Under the pieces are notes generated by a model, which saw only the letters and a list, made by a program, of their open reading frames with translations, was not told the origin of the DNA and did no database searches. Source: Chitinophaga jiangningensis (GTDB lineage Bacteria > Bacteroidota > Bacteroidia > Chitinophagales > Chitinophagaceae). From it: a DNA stretch of 64,000 nucleotides. This document shows, in pieces, positions 1-8,531 of this stretch. Each line of letters opens with the position of its first letter. The stretch's first letter is position 1. The position numbers and the translations under genes are program-made. Location of the stretch: assembly GCF_900142605.1 (NCBI RefSeq), contig NZ_FRBL01000006.1:561655-625654 (forward strand). Direction: 5' to 3'.

Positions 1-31
1 GACTATTTTGTATGCAAATAAAACAGGAACA

Positions 32-985
32 ATGAGATTTAGTATGCTTTCATTCCAGGAAGGTGGTTTTGATATTGTGGCATTGACAGACGGAAAAAAC
101 GGGACAACCGTAGAAATAATTCCGGCACACGGCGCTTTATTGCACGCGTTTAAGGTGAAACAGGGGAATAACACCCTTAACTTGATCGATAGCTATAAAG
201 ACCTGGCGGATATGCAGCAGGATCTGAAAAACAGCTTCAAGAATGTAAAACTAAGTCCGTACGCCTGCCGGATCAAGGATGCCAGTTATAGCTTTAACGG
301 TAAAGACTATACGCTGGAAAAAACGATTGCTCCGGGTAATGCCATCCATGGCTTACTGTACAATGCCCCTTTTAAGGTGGTATCACAGGAAGCTGATGAC
401 ACCAGGGCTACTGTTACCCTTGCATATAGTTATAATCAGGAAGATGCAGGTTTCCCGTTTGCATACGACTGCACGGCCACTTATACCCTGCACCCGGATA
501 ATGAACTGCAGATCACCACTACTGTTACCAGTAAGAGTGATGCAGTAATGCCCCTGATGGATGGATGGCATCCCTACTTTTCTACCGGTACGCCGGTGGA
601 TCAGCTGGTGCTGACCTTTGCTTCCAAACAAATTGTAGAATTTGATGAGAAGCTGATTCCTACAGGTAAAGTACTGCCATTTACTGAGTTCAGAACCGGT
701 AAGGGACTGCAAGGTGTGGAGCTGGACAATTCCTTTGTACTGGATTTCAGCGCATCTCAGCCACTGGCTGTATTGCGCGATCCGGTAAAGAATATCAGCA
801 TCAGCTTCCACCCTTCACCACAGTATCCGATTTTGCAGGTCTATATACCGCCGCATCGCAAAAGTATCGCGATCGAAAACCTGAGTGGTGCTCCCAATGC
901 TTTTAATAATGGATTAGGATTGGTAGAACTGGCTCCTGGTGCATCACAGCAGTTTGATACACGCGTTAAGGTGACTGCAGGATAA
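32..985 (+). CDS. Aldose 1-epimerase family protein (GalM-like)
   Basis: Likely interconverts alpha and beta anomers of an aldose (galactose mutarotase fold, COG2017-like). The protein is 317 residues if it starts at the ATG at 32, which follows a purine-rich AGGA; an in-frame TTG at 8 would add eight residues with no family resemblance. Visible family features are the two histidine motifs (NAIHGL near residue 106 and DGWHPY near 180), LDNSFVLD near 235 and a late SIAIENLSG segment that would carry the catalytic glutamate. No signal peptide is evident, so it is probably cytoplasmic. The exact sugar is not determinable. The gene stands alone, followed by a repeat array and a strong terminator. 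Confidence 0.85.
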   Translation: MRFSMLSFQEGGFDIVALTDGKNGTTVEIIPAHGALLHAFKVKQGNNTLNLIDSYKDLADMQQDLKNSFKNVKLSPYACRIKDASYSFNGKDYTLEKTIAPGNAIHGLLYNAPFKVVSQEADDTRATVTLAYSYNQEDAGFPFAYDCTATYTLHPDNELQITTTVTSKSDAVMPLMDGWHPYFSTGTPVDQLVLTFASKQIVEFDEKLIPTGKVLPFTEFRTGKGLQGVELDNSFVLDFSASQPLAVLRDPVKNISISFHPSPQYPILQVYIPPHRKSIAIENLSGAPNAFNNGLGLVELAPGASQQFDTRVKVTAG

Positions 986-1003
986 AGGGAGGTAAATCTA
1001 AAT

Positions 1004-1277
1004 AATCAGCACCCGCCACGCAAAATGCGGGCTTCGGTCTTCACCGACTGAGTGCCATTGGGAGCAACAAGCAATCAGCCCCGCCGCGCAAAATGCGGGC
1101 TCCGGTCTTCACCGACTGAGCATCATTGGGAGCAACAGGCAATCAGCACCCGCCACGCAAAATGCGGGCTTCGGTCTTCACCGACTGAGCGCCATTGGGA
1201 GCAACAAGCAATCAGCCCCGCCGCGCAAATTGTGGCATCTGGTCTTCACCGACTGCATGTCATTGGGAGAAACAGTT
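1004..1277. repeat. Four tandem ~69-bp repeats
   Basis: Units begin with AATCAGC at 1004, 1073, 1141 and 1210 (lengths 69, 68, 69, 68). Each contains a short GC-rich hairpin (CCCGC...GCGGG) and a second one (CGGT-CTTCA-CCG), then GACTGAGNGCCATTGGGAGCAACA. Units 1 and 3 resemble each other (ACCCGCCACGC) more than they resemble unit 2 (CCCCGCCGCGC), so there may be a two-unit higher period; unit 4 is the most diverged. Open frames crossing it are repeats of the same peptide and are not taken as genes. Confidence 0.9.
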
Positions 1278-1334
1278 AATCAGCACCACCGCGCGCAGCG
1301 CGGCCCCCTCCACCAATGACCGAAGGTCATTGGT
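1278..1334. repeat. Composite double-hairpin element, copy 1
   Basis: Continues the array as a divergent fifth unit starting AATCAGCACC. Hairpin A is CCGCGC-GCA-GCGCGG (1289-1303), hairpin B is ACCAATGACC-GAA-GGTCATTGGT (1312-1334), separated by a C-rich spacer. The same A-spacer-B plan occurs at 47584-47627 and 55450-55497. Confidence 0.8.
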
Positions 1335-1362
1335 AAAAAATCAAATGAAATTTACAGGTATA

Positions 1363-1397
1363 AAAAATCCTTCCAGTCTCAGACTGGAAGGATTTTT
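1363..1397. terminator. Bidirectional-looking intrinsic terminator
   Basis: Perfect 16-bp stem (AAAAATCCTTCCAGTC with its complement, loop TCA) with A-run before and T-run after. Ends transcription of the epimerase/repeat region before the next gene. Confidence 0.85.
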
Positions 1398-1502
1398 GTT
1401 TTTTATAAAACTGTAATATTGTAGAGAGATATACCTGAACATAAGGAGTGACTGATCTGTTGAATGGGAATAGATAACCGTCAGGATTTAAAACCTAATT
1501 AG

Positions 1503-2219
1503 ATGATGAAGCAAATTGCCCGCATTTTAGCCTTAGGCTGTATGCTATTATTAACTATGCAATTCGTGCAGGCGCAGGTGGTAGTAACCGGTGTGGTGTC
1601 CGATACAAACAGGCTGGTATTACCATACGCTACTGTTACCAATCTCACCACCGGTAAGCACTCCGTTACCGATCAGGGTGGCTTTTACCGTATTAATGCT
1701 TCCCGTGGCGACCGGTTATCCGTTACTTTTGTAGGATATATTTCGGATACCGTTCAGGTAACGGCCACCTCAGGCAGTCAAACCATCAACATCCGCATGA
1801 CAGTGACCAGCAAGTTCCTGAAAGGAGTAGATATCAGTGCCAAGTACTCCCCGTACCAGCTGGATTCTATGGCTCGCCGGGAGCAATATGGCTACCTGCT
1901 GGACTTGCCCAATAAGCCGCTTGCCGGGGGAAATACGCCAGAAGGGGCGGGAATAGTGTTCAGCCCGATTACCCGATTCTCTAAAAAAGAAAAACAAAAA
2001 CGCCAGTTTAAAGAGAATTACGAAGCCATGGAAAAGGAAAAGTATATCGATTCCCGTTATACACCCGCATTGGTTAGCCGGGTAACTGGTTTGTCAGGTG
2101 ATTCCTTACAGCATTTTATGCGTGATAACTATCCTTCATATGAAACCATGCGCAGCCTGGAAAACAACGACTTGCTGTACTGGATAACAGATAAATATAA
2201 AAGCTGGATAAAGAAATAA
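1503..2219 (+). CDS. Secreted carboxypeptidase-regulatory-like domain protein
   Basis: A 238-residue exported protein of unknown function. Residues 1-24 form a signal peptide ending ...QFVQAQ. Residues 25-100 (VVVTGVVSDTNRLVLPYATV, DQGGFYRIN, SVTFVGYISDTV) match the beta-sandwich carboxypeptidase-D regulatory-like domain found at the N-terminus of many Bacteroidota outer-membrane proteins. The rest is a charged helical region (KKEKQKRQFKENYEAME) with no catalytic motif that I recognise. ATG codons at 1503 and 1506 are both possible starts. It has its own terminator downstream, so it is probably monocistronic. Confidence 0.75.
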   Translation: MMKQIARILALGCMLLLTMQFVQAQVVVTGVVSDTNRLVLPYATVTNLTTGKHSVTDQGGFYRINASRGDRLSVTFVGYISDTVQVTATSGSQTINIRMTVTSKFLKGVDISAKYSPYQLDSMARREQYGYLLDLPNKPLAGGNTPEGAGIVFSPITRFSKKEKQKRQFKENYEAMEKEKYIDSRYTPALVSRVTGLSGDSLQHFMRDNYPSYETMRSLENNDLLYWITDKYKSWIKK

Positions 2220-2238
2220 GGCCACCGGCCTAAACAGG

Positions 2239-2276
2239 AAGGGTGATCAATGAAGATTGATCACCCTTTTCTTTTT
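2239..2276 (+). terminator. Intrinsic terminator
   Basis: 13-bp perfect stem AAGGGTGATCAAT / ATTGATCACCCTT with GAAG loop, followed by TTTCTTTTT. It lies 20 bases after the stop of the secreted protein. Confidence 0.85.
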
Positions 2277-2313
2277 GGGGGTTATACCTACAAGGAGGTT
2301 TTTTTGGGGGTAA
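2271..2313 (+). promoter_or_regulatory. Direct repeat TTTTTGGGGGT upstream of the sigma factor gene
   Basis: CTTTTTGGGGGT at 2271-2282 and TTTTTGGGGGT at 2301-2311 are spaced about 29 bases apart, roughly 110-150 bases before the sigma gene. Possible regulator or sigma recognition sites; this is only a pattern, without experimental or family support. Confidence 0.3.
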
Positions 2314-2425
2314 CAAACTGTGTTAACTATAAGTATTAGTCGGGAGATAAAACCAGAGGTAAACAACATTGGTGAATTTTTTTTACGTATATTAGTTTTC
2401 CCCAATTCTTTATTTATTAACCTGT

Positions 2426-3019
2426 ATGATACCCATATCAGTAAATAGTAGCAGGGACGCAGAAATCCTTGCAGGCTTACAGTTGGGCGGCCCCGCAAGA
2501 CGTTCTTTTGAAGAACTGCTCTACACCTCCTTTTTCTACCTCACCAGGGAGGGTGAACGCAAGTATAGTCTGACCACTGATGATAGTGCCAGCGCCTATT
2601 CTGACGCGGTGATATCCGTGATAGACAATGTGGTTGCAGGCAGGTTTGAGCACCGGGCATCGCTTAAAACTTACATTTCCCAGATTTTTTACAATAAATG
2701 TGTTGACCTGAAGCGAAAAAGCGCGACTAATAAAGAGCGGGTTCACCATACTTCAGACCTGGACACCATGATGATGATGCTCCCCGATAATGCCAGGAAT
2801 GCAGTGCAGCAGCTGATAGACAATAATAACCGTATACTGCTGCGGCAAAAGCTGTCAGAAATCGGCGAAAAATGTAAAGAGCTGTTGTTATTGTTTGAAG
2901 ATGGATACCCCGATCGCGAAATAGCTACCATGCTGCATTATAACTCCGCTGAGGTAGTGAAAGTGAGCAGAAGACGGTGCCTTGATAAATTAAGGGAAAA
3001 AATGCCTGGTTATGAATGA
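2426..3019 (+). CDS. ECF-type RNA polymerase sigma factor
   Basis: 197 residues, cytoplasmic, predicted to direct RNA polymerase to a small regulon. The region-2-like part is at about residues 25-95 (SDAVISVIDNVV, RASLKTYISQIFYNKCVDLKRK) and a region-4 helix-turn-helix at about 145-195 (CKELLLLFEDGYPDREIATML, VKVSRRRCLDKLREKM). Sequence is divergent, so a lowly conserved ECF or ECF-like group is likely. Its end overlaps the next gene by 8 bases, the usual sigma/anti-sigma coupling. The next four or five genes on the same strand are its likely operon partners or targets. Confidence 0.8.
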   Translation: MIPISVNSSRDAEILAGLQLGGPARRSFEELLYTSFFYLTREGERKYSLTTDDSASAYSDAVISVIDNVVAGRFEHRASLKTYISQIFYNKCVDLKRKSATNKERVHHTSDLDTMMMMLPDNARNAVQQLIDNNNRILLRQKLSEIGEKCKELLLLFEDGYPDREIATMLHYNSAEVVKVSRRRCLDKLREKMPGYE

Positions 3020-3728
3020 GCAACTACATTACATCGATGATTATTTTACAGGGGCATTACGGCCGGAAGAAAAAGCGGCGTTTGAACAACGCTGTACTTC
3101 CGACCAGGAGTTTGCCCGCGCAGTTGCTTTCTACCTGACTGCCAGAAGTGTGATAAAGGAAGCAGTGCATGAAAATAAAGCGGCTGCTTTTAAAAAAATG
3201 CCGGTGAGCATGGCCGTGGCTAAACGTCCCGTTGGGCGTTACCTCGCGGTGGCAGCCACGTTGCTGCTGCTGGTAATTGCCGGCTGGCTGTATTACAAAG
3301 GCTCACCCGCTCCATCAAAGCTCGCTGATAGCTATATCAAAGAAAACCTTAGCCAGCTAAGTGTTACTATGAGTAGTGAAAGTGATAGTTTACAAACGGG
3401 TATTGCAGCGTATAATAAAGGAGATTATGCTGCTGCCGAAAAAATATTTACCATACTTTCCAACACTGCATCTGTGAAAACAGACGCCATTAAATATCTT
3501 GGAATCGTATACCTTGTTACCAAACGTTATGATATGGCAATAACGCAGTTTGATCTGCTCTCACAGATTCCGCTGTATGCCAACCCCGGACCATTCTATA
3601 AAGCACTGGCATTGTTACAACGCGGCACCCCTGAAGACTTACAGCTCGCCAAAAAGTTATTACTGGAAGTAAAAAACAACCAGCTGCCAGGCAGCAAATA
3701 TGCTGTTGAGTGGCTGAATAAACTGTAA
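3012..3728 (+). CDS. Membrane anti-sigma factor with C-terminal TPR region
   Basis: 238 residues. The N-terminal head (YIDDYFTGALRPEEKAAFE, residues 6-24) has the pattern of Bacteroidota anti-sigma proteins; the same pattern appears in the protease encoded at 9383-10477. One membrane helix lies at about residues 77-96 (YLAVAATLLLLVIAGWLYY). Beyond it are helical repeats of TPR type (GIAAYNKGDYAAAEKIF, YLGIVYLVTKRYDMAITQFDLL), which would be periplasmic. Inference: the head holds the sigma factor encoded by the overlapping gene and the TPR part senses or binds an envelope partner. It is translationally coupled to the sigma gene and ends 2 bases before the subtilase gene. Confidence 0.7.
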   Translation: MNEQLHYIDDYFTGALRPEEKAAFEQRCTSDQEFARAVAFYLTARSVIKEAVHENKAAAFKKMPVSMAVAKRPVGRYLAVAATLLLLVIAGWLYYKGSPAPSKLADSYIKENLSQLSVTMSSESDSLQTGIAAYNKGDYAAAEKIFTILSNTASVKTDAIKYLGIVYLVTKRYDMAITQFDLLSQIPLYANPGPFYKALALLQRGTPEDLQLAKKLLLEVKNNQLPGSKYAVEWLNKL

Positions 3729-3730
3729 AC

Positions 3731-5146
3731 ATGAAACCTCGAAATCTGCTGTTACTATTGCTGATAATTGCGATTATCATTGTATTGTTTTTGCTGCGGC
3801 GCTGTAAAGGCCCGGAACCGGTTAAAAAGATTACCCGTACGGATAGCGCTTACGCCTCACCACAGTACCATAAAGATCAATTAGTACTCATCTTCAAACA
3901 TACTCCCACCACTGAGGAGCGCACCCGCATAAAGGATAGTATGCGGGTATATGGTATTGATACTGTGAAGATTACTGTGCAGGCATGCCCAAACTGTAAA
4001 GATATGCCTGTCGAACTCTGGAATGCACCCGGTATCGACACCTATGTTTTTGCCGACCCTGTTCGTGGTGGTACTACCACAGGCAGTGGTACACAAGGAC
4101 AGGGAGAGGACTCCACTTCATATTATTCACGGAATTTTATCCTAAACGCGCCTCCTGATCTGGATAATAGAACACCTGCCGGTATTTCTAAACTGGTATC
4201 CCGGAGATTTGTAAATAACGGCAAAGTTATCAGAGTAGCCATACTGGATACCGGACTCGATGAAGCACTGCTGAATACAGGTTATACATGGAAAAATCCC
4301 GCCGAAAAACCCGGTAACCAAAATGATGATGATGCCAACTGCCTGAAAGATGATGTGGTTGGCTGGAACTTTGTTGGTAATAATTCCGATATCCGGGACG
4401 ACCATCCCGGCCGCCATGGCAGCAATATTGCATTGTTTATCATGAATGAATTCCAGCGCGACAGCGCCAATGCCCTGCAACTGATGATCCTCAAAACGCA
4501 TGACCAGAAGGCACAGGGCGATTTGTTCAATGCTATGTGTGCTATCGCTTATGCTGCCAGTCACGATGCCAGGATTATCAATGCCTCATGGGGATATTAT
4601 ACCGGTTACAAATCCTCTCCGTACCGGCCGCTGGATTCCATGATCACACGGGTACTCGCCGAAAAAGGAATTCTCTTTGTTACCTCCGCCGGCAACAGGA
4701 TGCCCGCCGCGGATGATAGCGCACGCAAGCGCGGCCTCACCGAAGCAGAATTGCGCGACCTGACCAAACATCAGATGTATCCGGCCTGTTTTAACAACCC
4801 GGCATCTAACATCATAGTAGCTACTACGATCAACGACACAGCGGTAAGCCCTACGCAAAACTTTTCAGACCGCTATGTGGATATCGGTGTAAAGGCAGAT
4901 AGTATTGAAAATGGGGTGCAACTGTTCAGAGTACCACTGGTCCTGGAAAACAGATACATAACCGGATCCTCTTTTGCCACAGCCATTGTCACGGGTCGGA
5001 TTGCAGCAATGTGCCCGGTTCCCAGGAATGGTACGACCGCTAAAAAGGAAGATTTCCTGAACAACCCGGGTATAAATGCACAATATAATCCTGTGATCGG
5101 TGGAAAAAAACAGGTGGCAGGAGGCAGATATATCACGCATAACTAA
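3731..5146 (+). CDS. Membrane-anchored subtilisin-like (S8) serine protease
   Basis: 471 residues. A single N-terminal helix (residues 6-22, LLLLLLIIAIIIVLFLL) followed by RRCKG anchors it, with the catalytic part probably periplasmic. The S8 triad is visible in order: Asp173 in VAILDTGLD, His229 in RHGSNIA, Ser414 in GSSFATA, with the oxyanion Asn in TSAGNRM. Residues 50-140 form a propeptide-like or linker segment with a CPNC motif. Peptidase identity is secure; the substrate is unknown. Its place between an anti-sigma and a CHAT protein suggests either processing of the anti-sigma or activation of the CHAT protein (inference). Confidence 0.85.
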   Translation: MKPRNLLLLLLIIAIIIVLFLLRRCKGPEPVKKITRTDSAYASPQYHKDQLVLIFKHTPTTEERTRIKDSMRVYGIDTVKITVQACPNCKDMPVELWNAPGIDTYVFADPVRGGTTTGSGTQGQGEDSTSYYSRNFILNAPPDLDNRTPAGISKLVSRRFVNNGKVIRVAILDTGLDEALLNTGYTWKNPAEKPGNQNDDDANCLKDDVVGWNFVGNNSDIRDDHPGRHGSNIALFIMNEFQRDSANALQLMILKTHDQKAQGDLFNAMCAIAYAASHDARIINASWGYYTGYKSSPYRPLDSMITRVLAEKGILFVTSAGNRMPAADDSARKRGLTEAELRDLTKHQMYPACFNNPASNIIVATTINDTAVSPTQNFSDRYVDIGVKADSIENGVQLFRVPLVLENRYITGSSFATAIVTGRIAAMCPVPRNGTTAKKEDFLNNPGINAQYNPVIGGKKQVAGGRYITHN

Positions 5147-5157
5147 ATTAATAGCTT

Positions 5158-5271
5158 ATAAGTAAAAAGCGCTTACATACCATATGTACTTTACTCAGGC
5201 AGCTGATTTTATGCAGCTGCCTGGCCTGTTATTTTCATGCCGCTGCGCAGTGCCCCGACCGGCAAACGATT
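5158..5271 (+). other. Probable missing N-terminus (signal peptide) of the CHAT protein
   Basis: The reading frame of the CHAT gene stays open upstream of its first ATG (5272) back to a TAG at 5152. The translation reads SKKRLHTICTLLRQL then ILCSCLACYFHAAAQC: positive charges, a hydrophobic core and an AxAQ-type cleavage region. There is no ATG, GTG or TTG in this stretch; the only start-like codon at the right place is ATA at 5158. Either a rare ATA start is used, a former ATG has mutated, or the sequence has an error. Confidence 0.55.
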
Positions 5272-7917
5272 ATGCAGGCAGTAATAGCCGTGGAGCAAAG
5301 CACGGTGGATAACAATAGTAAGCTGCACCAGCTCGACTCACTTCTGACAATACAAAAACGTTGCTATAAAGCAAAGGATAGTGTGTATGCCCGTATCGTT
5401 CACCGGATGGGGAATATTTATCACCTGGAACAATCCTGGGATAACGCCATCGCCTACACGAAGGATGCCATCGCTGTGAATACTTCCGCCAAAGACCGGC
5501 AGGAGCCATTTCTGGTAAACAGCTACTTTAACCTGGGATTATTTTATGATAAGCTGTATCTCCATGAGGAGTCTTATCATTATTTTGATAGCTGTATTTT
5601 ATTAGGTATCCGCTTTCCGGAGAAGACCGCTATCGCCCTGCTGGCGTTTGAGCGATCGGCTTTTTCACTGTACAACAGCGGGCAGTACCAACAGGCAAAA
5701 AATATTTCCGAGCTGGGTTTCAGGGTGGCGCACAGTATCCGGGATACGTTGTCAGAAATTGCGCTCCTGGCACAAAAGGCACAGGCTATGGTGGCGCTGG
5801 ATGATACGGCAGCCGCAGGCGTAATTCGTCAGGCCATCGGGATGTTGTCCCCTAATACGGCGGAGGTTTATAAAATAGTTTGTTACACCGTATATGCAGC
5901 GGTATGTGGAAAACTCAGGAAGGAACAGGAGGCCGTGAAATGGTACCGGCAGGTGATGCGATGGAATGAAGCATCGGAGCGCTGGAGCGATTGCGCGAGA
6001 AATACCCTTGACCTGGGTAACTTCTACCTGGATATACACCAGCCTGCGCTAGCCATGCAATGCTACCGGCAGGGCATTCAGTTTGCCCTGAAATCGGCCG
6101 ACCCCTATGTACTCGCAGGTGTGTACAATAATATTGGTTCCGCATGCTGGAACCTTAAAAAATACCACGAAGCCCTGGCCAATTACCAGAAGGGACTTAC
6201 CACACTGCCGATCAATTTTAAAGATTCAGCTATTACGGCAAATCCTGGCTATGAACTGTTGCGGCATGTTAATAATAACTATTTCGTATATACGCTGTTG
6301 AGCAATAAGGCGGAATCATTACTGGAAATTTACCGTAAAACAGGTGAACAACACTGGGGAAAAGTGGCGTTGCAAACTTATATGATTGCTGATTTGGCGG
6401 TGGACCTCATGCGTTGGAAGCAGTATGGAGAACCTACCCAACTGTACTGGCGTAACCGTACCCGTAAGATGTACGCCCAGGCGATAGAAACCAGTTACCT
6501 GCTGCACGATCCCAACGCTGCCTGCCATTTTTTTGAGAAGAGTCGCGCCGTATTGCTGAACGATAAACTGAATGAGTTAGGTGCCCGCAGGTTGTTGCCG
6601 GCGGCCGCCGCAGCAGAAGAGCAGCAGTTACGTATACGGATAAACGCTGTGCAGCAGCAATTGGAGCGCGAGCCGGCAGATACGGCTGCCTATGAACAGG
6701 CGTCGCGCAGGTTGTTTCAGGAACAAAAGAGTCTGGAACGTTTTATTGCCGGCCTGGAGCGGCAGCATCCCGGTTACTACAGGTATAAGTATGACACCAG
6801 TGCCGCTACGCCTGCGTTGATCCGTAAACGCGTACTGGCCGCGGATCAGGAGCTGATCAGCTATTTTATGGCCGATAGTTTTGCCTATGTGTTGCAGGTA
6901 ACAGCGCGGGGGGCACGTCTGCATAGATTACCTTATGTGAAACAGGAGGTAGAGGCATTGCTGGAAGCGTTGGACCAGCCTGTGTTTACCACGCAGGCGT
7001 ATAACCGTTACCGTGATTTATCGTATAGTATCTATAAGCAGTTGTTTGCGCCCATTCAACCCCATAGCAGCAGGGTCATTATTTCCGGCGATGAGTATTT
7101 TATCCCCTTTGATGCTTTGCTCACGGACCGGGATGTACACAACAGTTATTTATTGCGGAAGCATGCATTCAGCTATACTTATGCTGCTGGCTCATTGTTG
7201 AAGCAGAAGCCTCCAACGGAACGGGCAGTTTATCCATTCCTTGGTATTGCGCCGGAGGAGTACGCTGCAAATATGGAATTGCAGCCCTTGCCCGGGGCAG
7301 CTGCTTCTGTTGGCAGGATCAGAAAGGATTACAGGAAGGGGAGGGTGCTAACAGGCGAAAATGCGGACAGGAATAATTTTCTGGAGCAGTTGCCCCGTAG
7401 CAGTGTGGTGCAGTTATACACCCATGCCAGTGCGGCGGGCATGGAGCCGGTGCTTTTCCTGGCGGATACCAGCCTGCGTTTGCCGGAAATAGGGTTGTTG
7501 GAAGATACGGTGACCGCGCTGATCATCCTCTCGTCCTGCGAGTCAGGCAGGGGGAAGCTGGCCAGGGGAGAAGGTGTGCTGAGCCTGGGCAGAGGGTTTA
7601 GTATGGCAGGCATTCCGGCGGTGATTACCGCGCTGTGGAAAATTGATAACAAAGCTACTTATGAACTGACTGAAAAACTGCACGAGGCGCTTGCCCGTGG
7701 AGTGCCCAAGGATGTGGCTTTGCAGCAGGCAAAGCTCCATTATCTGGATGCGCAGGGGCGGGACCGGCAGCTGCCTTATTACTGGGCATCCAGTGTGTTG
7801 ATAGGGGATACAGCGGCTGTGAAGCCGCAGGCTGATAAAGGTTTTCCCTATGGCTATGTCCTGATTGGCTTGTTTTTCGCGGTGCTGGTGGTGGTGCTGC
7901 TGCGAAGATATTTTTAA
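5272..7917 (+). CDS. TPR-CHAT caspase-like protein with C-terminal membrane helix
   Basis: At least 881 residues. About residues 1-430 are TPR repeats (LDLGNFYLDIHQPALAMQCY, NIGSACWNLKKYHEALANYQ). A coiled stretch follows (about 435-490). The CHAT domain fills about 560-850, with the dyad His718 in QLYTHAS and Cys756 in LSSCESGRGK, then GEGVLSLGRGF and AVITALWKID. A last helix (YGYVLIGLFFAVLVVVLL) ends in RRYF, so by the positive-inside rule the CHAT domain would face the periplasm; this agrees with the signal-peptide-like extension upstream of 5272. CHAT proteins are caspase/separase-like proteases. Substrate unknown. Same strand as the sigma, anti-sigma and S8 protease genes. Confidence 0.85.
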   Translation: MQAVIAVEQSTVDNNSKLHQLDSLLTIQKRCYKAKDSVYARIVHRMGNIYHLEQSWDNAIAYTKDAIAVNTSAKDRQEPFLVNSYFNLGLFYDKLYLHEESYHYFDSCILLGIRFPEKTAIALLAFERSAFSLYNSGQYQQAKNISELGFRVAHSIRDTLSEIALLAQKAQAMVALDDTAAAGVIRQAIGMLSPNTAEVYKIVCYTVYAAVCGKLRKEQEAVKWYRQVMRWNEASERWSDCARNTLDLGNFYLDIHQPALAMQCYRQGIQFALKSADPYVLAGVYNNIGSACWNLKKYHEALANYQKGLTTLPINFKDSAITANPGYELLRHVNNNYFVYTLLSNKAESLLEIYRKTGEQHWGKVALQTYMIADLAVDLMRWKQYGEPTQLYWRNRTRKMYAQAIETSYLLHDPNAACHFFEKSRAVLLNDKLNELGARRLLPAAAAAEEQQLRIRINAVQQQLEREPADTAAYEQASRRLFQEQKSLERFIAGLERQHPGYYRYKYDTSAATPALIRKRVLAADQELISYFMADSFAYVLQVTARGARLHRLPYVKQEVEALLEALDQPVFTTQAYNRYRDLSYSIYKQLFAPIQPHSSRVIISGDEYFIPFDALLTDRDVHNSYLLRKHAFSYTYAAGSLLKQKPPTERAVYPFLGIAPEEYAANMELQPLPGAAASVGRIRKDYRKGRVLTGENADRNNFLEQLPRSSVVQLYTHASAAGMEPVLFLADTSLRLPEIGLLEDTVTALIILSSCESGRGKLARGEGVLSLGRGFSMAGIPAVITALWKIDNKATYELTEKLHEALARGVPKDVALQQAKLHYLDAQGRDRQLPYYWASSVLIGDTAAVKPQADKGFPYGYVLIGLFFAVLVVVLLRRYF

Positions 7918-7994
7918 AATTTTGTTTCCCCGGGAGATGTTAATGCCGACCAATAAGGTGGTGAATTTATTTCAACACCCCAAATTATACTACA

Positions 7995-8507
7995 ATGGCA
8001 AATCAAGATTTCTCCCCTAAATCTGCCATACTGGAAACAGTAGCTCACAACTTCGTTAATGGTGGATTTACTGCTATGCGTATGGATCCGGAGCCTACTC
8101 CCTGGACCATCGAATATGTGATACGCAAATATGGAACGCTGGGCCTTGCGGCGCTGCATAACCCCGCGATATGGGATGTGATTATCCCTCATGGTCCGGT
8201 GCAGCAGGCTGGTGCTTCCAAAGAATTGTTTGCAAAGGCCATGGCTACGGAAGCTGTTGCCCATGCGAAAGCGCTGGGAACAGGTGCCGATGCTAAGTTT
8301 ATGACTGAGTTCACAGATGAACTTTGTCCCCGTAAGGTGACCCCAAAAATTCCGCCTAAGCCTAAAGGCCCCTTTGATGAAACGGTGCTGTTTGTAATGG
8401 GCAGGGAGTTAAAAGTTGCAGCAGCGGGCATGGCCAAGAGTGAGTTGAAATCCTCCCTGGATGCCGCAGCACAACGATTTTTTGACACAGCCACTGCTGT
8501 TGGCTAA
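7995..8507 (+). CDS. Hypothetical protein downstream of the CHAT gene
   Basis: 170 residues, no signal peptide and no membrane helix. I do not recognise the family. The N-terminal half has SAILETVAHNFVNGGFTAMRM and ALHNPAIWDVIIPHGP; the middle is proline/lysine-rich (PRKVTPKIPPKPKGP); the C-terminal third is alanine-rich and probably helical (ELKVAAAGMAKSELKSSLDA). It lies 77 bases after the CHAT gene and 24 before a lipoprotein gene on the same strand, so it may be a CHAT substrate or accessory factor (inference only). Confidence 0.65.
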   Translation: MANQDFSPKSAILETVAHNFVNGGFTAMRMDPEPTPWTIEYVIRKYGTLGLAALHNPAIWDVIIPHGPVQQAGASKELFAKAMATEAVAHAKALGTGADAKFMTEFTDELCPRKVTPKIPPKPKGPFDETVLFVMGRELKVAAAGMAKSELKSSLDAAAQRFFDTATAVG

Positions 8508-8531
8508 GGTTCACACCTAAATTTAATCCTC

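Noticed and set aside
1004..1277. Regularly spaced repeats suggestive of a CRISPR array
   Set aside because: The whole 69-base unit is repeated with no variable spacers, and no cas gene is present.
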